This document shows positions 55,706-64,000 of a stretch of 64,000 bases of DNA, piece after piece (position 1 is the first letter of the stretch; each line of letters begins with the position of its first letter). A model generated the notes under the pieces. The model worked only from the letters and a program-made list of their open reading frames with translations. It made no database searches and was not told where the DNA came from. The stretch comes from Apostichopus japonicus (taxonomy: Eukaryota; Echinodermata; Holothuroidea; Aspidochirotida; Stichopodidae): the NCBI RefSeq assembly GCF_037975245.1, contig NC_092567.1, positions 10,050,714-10,114,713 of the forward strand, read 5' to 3'. The position numbers were made by a program, and so were the translations under genes.

Positions 55706-57046
55706 CAGGGGCGTATCCAGGGGGGCGCAACAGGCGCGCGCCCCCCCCATTGGCCGTCACCAAAAAAAAAGAAGTTTAGCAAAAAAAAATAAAAAAATTG
55801 ATGACGACCTTTAAGTGAGATGTCGGTGATCGCTCAACCCCCCCACCCCCTCCCGTATGCTTTATTTTTTGTTTGCCAAAAAAAGGTTCTGGCGAAGTTC
55901 GGCGGCATAATAGTTTTAGAAACATAGATGATAATTGTGTTTGTATTATCACTATAAACACTAAGTGACATGCCAGCCATACTAAATTGTGCATTTTGTG
56001 TCCATATTTACTGGAAATGTTGCTTATTATTAAGGTCGAAAAGTGGATCACATATGGCCATGGGCGGCGATCCTGGGGGGGGGGAAGGGGGGATATATCC
56101 CCCATGAAAATGGGTGGAGGGGATGTAATACACCATATCCCCCCCCCCCACCAAATGCCAGGGATAAGAATATTTTCATGCCTACATTTATGCATCATCG
56201 TTAATGTACGGCTCTTTTTTAGCTTCATTTCTCGCCTACCATAAACGCAGTACGATCTTTTCAAATGAAGCGTCTTTATAAAGCAAGAATAGTTGACTGT
56301 AGGCTTCATTGGCCCTATAACAACAAAATGTATTATTGCGCCCACGGTATTGATATAGTACATATATGCACCCTCATAGTATTCATATAGGCCCTATGGT
56401 AGGCCTACACACGTACATGTTCCCTCGATCAGCTGAGAATCTCATGTTACCAAGGTAATGCTTAATACACGTTTCACCTGGATGCCCTAGCAATCGGTAC
56501 CTAGGAATGTAACTATGTGTAATTGTGTATTGCATGTGTATAGGCCTATAATAGCCTGCATGAGACCATTTTCTTCATCGAATAATATAAAAGAGCTCTC
56601 GAACATTCTAACGTTGCGCCTGAAACAAGATTGACAGGGGCAATTTTCCCAAAATAACACCCGAAATTAAAAAAAAAGGTATTTTGGATCCTGATTATGA
56701 GATATTTCGGACATGACATCCCTATTTTAAAGTTGGGTATATGCCGCTTGGAAACCTCGGGAAGTGCCGTCTCCGGCCATCTAGAGGGTTTGTTAATTCC
56801 AAAATTTTCTTGTACGTTTCGCGCCAACTCATGGTGGCGCTACGCTTAGATAGTCAACAAGGTCATGTCCCCACCCCCCCCCCACTCGGAAGTACGGATT
56901 GCCGCCCATGCATATGGCACCATTTTGCATTTCAGCCCTTCTTCGAAAGCAAAAATTGTCCACCCCTCCCCTTAGACCCATCCCCCAGGACGGCGATCAT
57001 TCATGCCTGACGCCCCCCCTATTGGAAAATCCTGGATACGCCCCTG
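55706..57046. mobile_element. hAT-like element with 16-bp TIRs and 5-bp target duplication (outer of a nested pair)
   Basis: Left end caggggcgtatccagg (55706-55721) is the exact reverse complement of the right end cctggatacgcccctg (57031-57046). TGGAT flanks both sides (55701-55705 and 57047-57051). Removing the inserted element at 56059-56910 and its duplication leaves a non-autonomous element of about 480 bp. Five-base duplications occur in some hAT subgroups. No transposase frame. Confidence 0.85.
56059..56910. mobile_element. hAT-like MITE nested in the 55706 element
   Basis: The left end catgggcggcgatcc pairs with the right end ggattgccgcccatg (one mismatch in 15). A perfect 8-bp duplication CATATGGC lies on both sides (56051-56058 and 56911-56918). 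It inserted after the outer element and has no coding capacity. It carries the shared internal block (ttttcttgtacgtttcgcgc, ggtggcgctacgcttagata). Confidence 0.88.
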
Positions 57047-57118
57047 TGGATAAAGGTTTTAGCCGCCGCCTTGTATGATTTGGATAAATAATCTCACGCA
57101 TTATTTTCTATTTATAGA

Positions 57119-57226
57119 CCCCAAAAACTATGCCACCAAATATTGGTGGGATATTAGATACTATATCCCCCACCTAAAATATTGGGGGACGTGTCCCCCC
57201 GTCACCCCCATGATCGCCGCCCATGG
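57119..57226. mobile_element. Solitary end of a related hAT-like MITE
   Basis: Ends with gatcgccgcccatgg, the terminus of the 56059 family, after a G/C-rich part with tatccccc/gggggacgtg blocks. No matching left end was found nearby, so it is probably a truncated copy. Confidence 0.5.
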
Positions 57227-57368
57227 CTTTTGATTAATAATTTTTGCTGTTTCACATAAAGGCAGAAAAAAACAATGATGACAACTGAAAATGTGCTAAA
57301 ACAAGCATTACCTTAGGTCATTGTAGTTCTTTTCTTCTGACTATGGTTACTATTTCGAGCGGATAAAC

Positions 57369-57399
57369 CAGGGAGTTGTTATTCCATAACAACTCCCTG
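57369..57399. mobile_element. 31-bp palindrome flanked by 7-bp direct repeats
   Basis: Two 14-bp arms (cagggagttgttat and its exact complement) are separated by three bases. The bases immediately before and after are both GATAAAC (57362-57368 and 57400-57406). CAGGG ends and a 7-8-bp duplication are what a hAT element collapsed to its two ends would leave. Confidence 0.7.
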
Positions 57400-58014
57400 G
57401 ATAAACACTATACGCTAATTGTGGTGTGGTACCTTTATGGAAAGCTATCGCTTCCAATTAACAAGTATGCTAACTTCAAATCGAAACATGGCCGTCAACT
57501 TAGATAACGCAAGAATGGGTGTGGTTATTCGTGAACTGTGATTAGCCGTCTCAAGATGTCATTCCTTCTGAAATTGACAACAGAGGCATCCCAGTCAAGT
57601 AGGTAACAAACTAATCAGGGAATCTTTGTTTGGTGTGATTTCAGAATTGAGTTTAGTCTCATACTCGCAAGCATAGAGAAACTGCGATGACTTTTTTAGA
57701 GCCTATACTTTCACCCGCAGGATGTACACATTTTGCACATGTTCCGAACTTCGCAATATTTACTGACTATACTAGTACAGTAGTATCGTCAATGCATACA
57801 TTTCGCGCAGACTAGTATGTTACAATGTAACTTACAAAAGTTAATTGACACTGATACAGTGATAGCAATGCAGTGATGATATTGCCCAGTACCATAAAAT
57901 AAGACATAATTAATGAAGTTGTAGTAGCAGTGGGCTGAATTCAATAGTTATTCTGCAGATAATGACCCCATCACTGATGGCACTAGCCCTTCCCTTAATT
58001 TCCCAACCTGTTTC

Positions 58015-58107
58015 TGTGTCAGTTTCCTCCCCTAAGAAAACGTTACTTTCCGCCCCTAAATCTTACGTTTTAGGGGAGGAAACCAACGTTTTCAGGGGAG
58101 GAAACAA
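58015..58107. repeat. Imperfect hairpin of ttcctcccct / aggggaggaa motifs
   Basis: The sequence gtttcctcccctaagaaaac and its near complement gttttcaggggaggaaac bracket a second complementary pair. Single copies of the motif recur at 58317-58346 and 59680. Confidence 0.6.
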
Positions 58108-58159
58108 ATATTTCCCAAGAGCGGAGAGAGAGAAGGCATATTGGCTAGGCTAAGTGGAA

Positions 58160-59820
58160 AGAGTTAACTTAGGTAGTGAAAGAACTGAAGTAAATATTTA
58201 TGTGATTTGGGAGATTTTAGTGAAAGAAGATAACATATTTTCAAGGGACTTGGGGGCAATGTGTGAAGATTTTTTTGTCTAATGAAAATGAAAGAATCTC
58301 TAGTAACTGATTTAGGGAGGAAAGTATTGTTTTCAGGGGAGGAACCGAGGAAGGCATATGTAGGCTGTGGAAAGAGTAAAAGCAAGTAGGTATGGAATGC
58401 ATTGTTGAAAGTATTAAAGATTAGGCCTAGGTGGTTTGGTCTGAGTTCTATCAAGATCAGCTTGGTAGGCCTGCATATTGTTGATGTTTTCCCTGTAATT
58501 AGAATATATATGGCATAGGAAGAATTTTGTGGAAGGCTGTGATTAGATGGTTTAGTATTTTTTTCTGTATATAAGTGAGTATTAAAATAGTTTCCAGTCA
58601 CTTGAACAATGGTACAAGAATATAGGGATTCTTGTACACAATACTTATCATTAAGCAAATGCTGGAGTGGAAAATAAAAAGGTGAGTTTCTTTTTCTTAC
58701 TAGCGTTCCTTGTGTTTAAGGCATAGGAGGAAAGAAACCTGGAACACATTAACAAGGAAACGCTTGATAATTGTTTTCCCCATGAGGACAGACGAGGAGT
58801 AAGTTTCTGAAAAATGCCAGATATGTCCAGCTGACTATGGCTGTCTAAATTGTTGTTCTGTGTCCATGTTCAGAACAGGCCTTGAGGAGTCTCGCATTCG
58901 CTCCCCAACATGTATCAAACCCTTCCCAGTACTGCTGCACTCGAGACTGTATTGTCCTGTGCCTGTTTTGGACCCTCCTCAGTTTCCTTCCGACCAGCAA
59001 CAAAGGTTGCTTCTCTGTGTACGGTTGTAACAGTTTCATAAAATGGTACAGTACTGTACTGTACTGTACCTTCTTTCCTGTGATTTGGTTCAGGTACAGT
59101 AGCAGTGTTATCCTGAAATCCAATGTGTTAATATTAATTCATGTGTACATAAAAGACAATGAGAAACTACCATCATGACCAGTAATAGAAGTGATATATA
59201 TTAATTTAAAAAAACATGATTGATGAGACATACCTTCAAAATCTTTGTTGGTGCGGATGGCTCCATCCCACAATGATTACCATACACCTTTAAAACAGAA
59301 ACTCAATTGATCTTCTCATAACCACATTGAATATCACGCATGTAAATTACCCCATGTTCACATGTCCTATGCACACAATCAAGCTTTTCACAAGCACTTT
59401 ATATTTTCCGATCAAAGGACAGTTACACAAATAAGGTACCAAGTCACATTTCCTAGGCTAAGATTCATTTATACGTTACTGACACAAGTTTCTTCAGCTT
59501 ACTATACAAACAAAATATGCGGTCAGAGCCTCCCTTGAAATAAAGTACAGTATGTTAGTTTCCTTAACCGAACGCGTTATCTTTCCTCCCTTAATGTGAC
59601 TTTTCTCCCTTTTCTCAACATTTATTCCACTTACTACTGTACGTATGTCATCTATTCTTTCCAAATGTTAGTTTTCTCCCCTGATGCTGACGGGGGATTT
59701 CCTGCTTATATATTGATTACCAGATAGATATACAGTATACTGAAAGCCCATGCCTGTTTTTAAATGACATCCATTAAAGGAACATGTTAGTGATAAATGG
59801 GATCCAGTCCTTCCGGTCAT
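58160..59820. other. Stretch with no supported gene
   Basis: A 164-codon minus-strand frame (58658-58164) has no family signature or splice context. The tandem gtactgtactgtactgtac lies near 59049. Confidence 0.35.
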
Positions 59821-59825
59821 ATCAG

Positions 59826-60431
59826 TTTTGATTCCTTGCGTTTTGCAAAGCAAGGAACCTACAGTATGCATTTAACATGGTGTGTGTGTGTGTGTATGTG
59901 ACGCTTGTGTACATGATATCTCAATAAAGAAATGATGTATCATTACCAAACTTGGTGGTTGGATAGCCCATAGTAAGAGGAAGAACCAAATGTCCATCGA
60001 TGTTGAAAGTTACGCTATTGTAATCCAATAGTCGACCTGCATTTGGGCGACCCTTGACCTCAGGTTGACCTCCATTGACCTGTATTAGTTTTTTTTAAGT
60101 TGACTATTTGAATTTTTGTGGCCATATTCCGATCTAAATTGTACATAAGTTAACTCCTCTGCAACCTTTGTGTGCAAAGTTATTAGAGATCAAGGTTTCG
60201 TTTGGTTTCGTTAAAATGCTTAATAAGAACAGTTAGGATGATTCTGTGAGTTCTGTAAAAAAAGCCAACTCTTGCTCATATCAGTCACCTGGTCCTCAAC
60301 AGGTTCTCAAAAGGACCAACAGTTGATTTGTGATATATTTTGGCAATAATATTGTGTGTGTACATCGGACCACATAACAATGTTAGAACAGTGCTGCTTC
60401 CTTGTAAATATTCCTTACAAGCAAGGAACCA
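59826..60431 (+). repeat. Dispersed AGGTCA-family repeat, copy 3 (606 bp)
   Basis: Starts gattccttgcgttttgcaaa with a terminal hairpin and ends ttacaagcaaggaacca. Inside are gtgtgtgtgtgtgtatgtga, acgctattgtaatccaatag and gacccttgacctcagg as in the 28.7- and 51.5-kb copies. It is a shortened copy with both ends present. Confidence 0.75.
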
Positions 60432-60434
60432 TAT

Positions 60435-62400
60435 ATTCTCTGTAGTGCCCCTTGGGCTCTTGTTTGTCTTTCAATCACCCTAAGCCTTGTCCTGTGATGA
60501 ATGTTAGTTTCTGTGATAGAGTGGTTGAAATGTTGGCCAGTCCTGCAAAAAATTTGAGTCTAACACTGACTTATGTCGTGAAGTGACGTCAGTGCGGCAC
60601 ATTAGTCAGAATCGATCAGATCTCACTCTTAGCTTGGCCATGAGACAATACACAGGAATGTAAACAGACTGTGTGAATGGATGTGCACACAAAAGATCTC
60701 ACTCTAAGCTTGGCCTTGATACAGTACACTGGAATGTGCACAGACTTTGCGTATGGCTGTGATTCCAAAACTTTGTTATTTCAGAACAACATATTATGAA
60801 GAAAACCTAGTTAGGGAATTCTAGAATGTTTTAAATCTTCAAACGATTGCTAACTTTTAACTTCACTGAGGGGAATTTTTCATCTCAATTGCAGTATTTT
60901 ACTTTCAGAAATGTTACCTTTCCTCGCTATAATGTAGCTTTCCAATGATATAGTGTCTCTGCAGCTCCTGAAACGATGTGTCGCGATGACGTTACAGTCG
61001 CCCATCGGTCTCCACTGTTCAAAATATATTAGATGAAGTTGGCATAACGTTAACATTTCCCTTCTCCTGAATCATAGGATAGAAAATCATACATATATAC
61101 CCAATAGACTGCCAAAAAATTCCTTGAAGGAGAACATACGTTGTACAGTATGCGTACATTTGGTATTGGGAATGTTTCTGTACTTAATTCGTTTTTTCTA
61201 TGATCACCGTTATGATGATTTTAGGCAAGTGTACTGAACATGGAATTGCACCTCCTGCAAACGGCACACAATGAAAGAAACTGTCTATATTGTTCAAGTT
61301 TTTTTTTTTTACACAAGGCTATTTACGGGAATTTTAACAAATTGACAGCTGGACAAACCTGCAGATGAACTCATAACTACACAATCAAGGACTAGATGAA
61401 GACATGAAGGGCAAATCGTAAGTCAGTATCAGACCATTTACAGTACTTTTCTCTTTAGGTTTCACAAAATGGCAGTTTAACATAAGATTAAGTTACTGTT
61501 CAACCGATTATGCATAACAGAAAATACCGATTACCGATTATTTTTTTCATAATCGTACCGATTCCGATTATTTGAAAATGAGAAAATATCCCGTCAATAC
61601 GAAATCGGCAATAAAGTTTGACAGAAACAATTATTGTTGTGATTTTCCCCTGTTTCCTTTTGCTTTGTTGTTATACAAGGCTCTAAGGTATCATTTTGTA
61701 TACACGTACCAAATTACCTCTGGAGTTTCTCGGAAAGATTTTTTTTTTTTTTTTTTCAATTTCCAAAATACGGAAATATGACATCTACCTACCTAGTCAG
61801 CACTGCGCTAAGCGAATGGCCTAACCACCTTGACGTGAATGTCACCTGTTAATGGCTTGAAATGGGCTAAGAATAGTTACTCAAAATATACATCTCAAAA
61901 AGTATCTCAGACAAACCATCCATCTTCAATCTTTACCAAAGTGTAAATTTTAATGACATATTGCCTTCATTCCGACATTATTTTTTACTTATTTTCAGTA
62001 TTATACCGTTTATGAACAAATAGAAATGTTACGAACTTGAAGTTAAACATGTACCTATTCGTTACCTATTTAACTCCATTCAGGTTCAATTAGAAAATGT
62101 AAGCTTATGCCAATCAAACTGAAAATCAAATTGTACCATCGTACCTTGTTTAACATTACTCTAAAATGTATTTACCAGATTGATGTAAAGAAATAATAAG
62201 AACTAGAAACTACTCCAATATAAAATATAACATTCCCTCTATAAGACATATCACTAACAGTAACTTCCAAACAAATGCCGATTTCCAGCAAATTTAAAGT
62301 TGTAAAAGTAAGCTACGCATTTTTTTTTTTTTTTTGCAAACCGATGGTTAGGCTACATTTCCCATTGACTTAGTGTGGTTGTTAGGCTAACATGTGGTCG
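60435..62400. other. Non-coding stretch
   Basis: No gene recognised. T-runs occur at 61738-61756 and 62320-62334. A TGACGTCA site lies at 60594-60601. Confidence 0.4.
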
Positions 62401-62427
62401 AAGATTGCAGTTTCCGTGGATATTTTT

Positions 62428-62700
62428 AGCTCATACCAGCATGCCGGTGTGAGCTATTGTTACAGTGCTGCGTCTATCACTCTATCATTCTATCACTCTA
62501 TCCGTCAACAATTGGTAAAACTGCTCCCACTCGCACAGTGTTTGATGGCATTTCATGAAACTTGGACACAAGGACCATTGGGTATAGGGTCTTAGCTAGC
62601 AATGCGTCTCGCCGTCTTTGAGACGGCTAGATCGAAATGAAAGACGGCCGAATTTGAGTGGGTTGGCTTTTGAGACGCCAATAAATGGCTCTGTAACTAT
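62428..62700 (+). repeat. Repeat-like segment with terminal-type hairpin
   Basis: tagctcataccagcatgccg continues into gtgtgagcta, forming a near-perfect 11-bp stem. It is followed by atgaaacttggacacaagga, a phrase common in dispersed invertebrate repeats. A later gacgg/ccgtc pair (gccgtctttgagacggc) forms a second hairpin. Confidence 0.45.
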
Positions 62701-62819
62701 TAGATATTTGTATGTACTGCTCAGTCAACGGGCGCCGCACTGAAATAATCACTGAAAAAAACCTGACAGTCGATCCTTTCGTTAAAACAGCTTGGAATAC
62801 AGTACGGAATGCCAAATGT

Positions 62820-63320
62820 ATCAAAAATGTCCAAAACTATATAAGCATGTCCAAAATAATATAAGCATGTCCAAAAAAATATAAGCATGTCCAAAAAAAA
62901 TATAAGCATGTCCAAATTTATATAAACATATCGAAACTAATATAAGTATGTCCAAAAATAATATGATCATGCCCAAATTAATATGAGAGTGTCGAAAAAT
63001 TATATGAACATGTCGAATGTAACTGCTAACTTCAACTTTTTAGTGAACATTTTGGCATCTGAATTCACGCCATCTGTTGCAAAATATCCAAAAAAATATA
63101 AGCATATCCAAATTTATATAAACATGTCGAAACCAATATGAGTATGTCCAAAAATAATGAGAGCATGTCCAAAATAATATAAGAGTGTCGAAAGACTATA
63201 TGAGCATGTCCAAAATATAAAAAAGTGTCGAAAAATAATACAAAAGTCTCGAGCATAACTGCTCGATTCAACTTTGTAATGAACAGTCAGGCGTTTGAAT
63301 TTACGCCATATGTTCCAAAT
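62820..63320 (+). repeat. 18-20-bp tandem array in two higher-order copies
   Basis: Units such as atataagcatgtccaaaaaa, with gtcgaaa variants, repeat about nine times in 62820-63020 and about nine times in 63085-63250. Each half is followed by related unique sequence (ctgctaacttcaacttttta / ctgctcgattcaactttgta, then ttcacgccat/tttacgccat). So the array plus its flank was duplicated. Confidence 0.85.
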
Positions 63321-63329
63321 ATCAAACTT

Positions 63330-64000
63330 TTTATTTTGGTATGCTGAAAACAAAAACACCATATCCAGCGTAACTTAAGACGATATACAGTTCATCCATT
63401 ACCGTATTAGTGTGTGTGTTAATATTTTAATGATATTTTGATCAAGAACGATTTTATTTTCGAGGAAATATTAGTTGAGTTGTTTTGTAGCGCGAGTGAT
63501 CAACCTGGCCCCAAGGTGCTGTAACTATCAGTGAGTTTAATAGGAAGAACCACTGTGTCCAACATTCCACGCGGTTTAATCAATAATATGTAGTTGGCGA
63601 GTTCTTCCCACGTTTCCATCTTGAAATTTAGTTAAAAGGTGAGAGTGAAGATTAAACGTTGAATACCCCTAACCTAGGCTTATTTTTTTTAATTCTGTGC
63701 TAGTGGCCGACTTCGCCTGGTAACCGTAATTAAGTGTCACAATTTTCCGTTAAAAAAGTAACACAGTATAGTACGTCATTTTCACTGTCAACGTACGCAT
63801 GTGTGATAACTACTGTACGTTGTTAGCGCTTGTGCATGTTGTACGTACTTTCGCACGTGAACTTCTTTGCCTTCGCAACAATATATGAATAATCTCAGCA
63901 CCTCTAGGCAGGGCGAAACCACTCACATTACGAAGGGATGTGAAAAGGAAAAATGTTAGGTGATGGTCTTGTTTTTACATATTTTGAATTATTTGCGTCA
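63330..64000. other. Right edge, nothing recognised
   Basis: No open frame, repeat or RNA gene could be supported in the last 670 bp. Confidence 0.4.

Noticed and set aside
55776-56363. Minus-strand 195-codon frame
   Set aside because: It runs across the border of two nested MITEs and includes their G/C homopolymers, so it is chance.
58164-58658. Minus-strand 164-codon frame
   Set aside because: No family signature, no start context or poly(A) signal, and a pyrimidine-biased composition. Kept as unexplained, not as a gene.

Overview
The window is animal nuclear DNA. Genes are split by GT-AG introns, the sequence is AT-rich, and intergenic and intronic space is packed with minisatellites, MITEs and LINE remnants. 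There are no operons or prokaryotic signals. The NACHT-receptor style, the CR1-like LINEs and the general repeat texture suggest a marine invertebrate deuterostome, most likely an echinoderm such as a sea cucumber. The species is an inference, not something read directly.

Layout. Bases 47-111 hold the last coding exon of a gene entering from the left. Bases 112-3990 are non-coding but hold six of the window's eleven perfect TGACGTCA sites. A compact two-exon gene (4313-5608) is bracketed by similar inverted ends and may belong to a DNA transposon. A 164-bp tandem array runs over its stop codon. From 6.1 to 31 kb there is mostly repeat DNA: GTGT/ACACC-rich DNA, a 34-bp array with GATA hairpins (8.22-8.58 kb), a broken LINE (11.6-13.5 kb), TA repeats, an AT-rich foldback (22.4-23.1 kb), a TAGCATGTATGT minisatellite (27.9-28.7 kb), an AGGTCA-rich dispersed repeat (28.7-29.9 kb) and a ~80-bp minisatellite (30.0-30.9 kb). 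A 48-nt exon at 11014-11061 resembles a tail exon of the main gene and hints at a second, related receptor.

Main gene. From 31.1 to 49.4 kb on the plus strand, at least twelve exons join in phase. They encode a single transmembrane helix, a basic juxtamembrane stretch, a complete NACHT NTPase, two copies of a three-exon LRR-like module and a cytoplasmic tail ending at TAA 49392-49394. Just upstream of the transmembrane exon is an Ig-like exon with the right start phase but broken by one frameshift and two stops. The architecture is thus Ig-TM-NACHT-repeats-tail: a membrane-anchored relative of the normally cytosolic NLRs. Its introns carry an antisense LINE reverse transcriptase, tRNA-like SINE pieces, a 146-bp array, a pair of related repeats and a 652-bp hAT-type MITE with target duplications.

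Right third (50-64 kb). I see no convincing gene. It holds a 2.5-kb dispersed element with terminal inverted repeats and many AGGTCA direct repeats, two nested hAT-like elements with target duplications, a 31-bp palindrome flanked by a 7-bp duplication, and an 18-20-bp tandem array. Exon calls rest on splice motifs, phase and paralogy read by eye; transcript data were not available.
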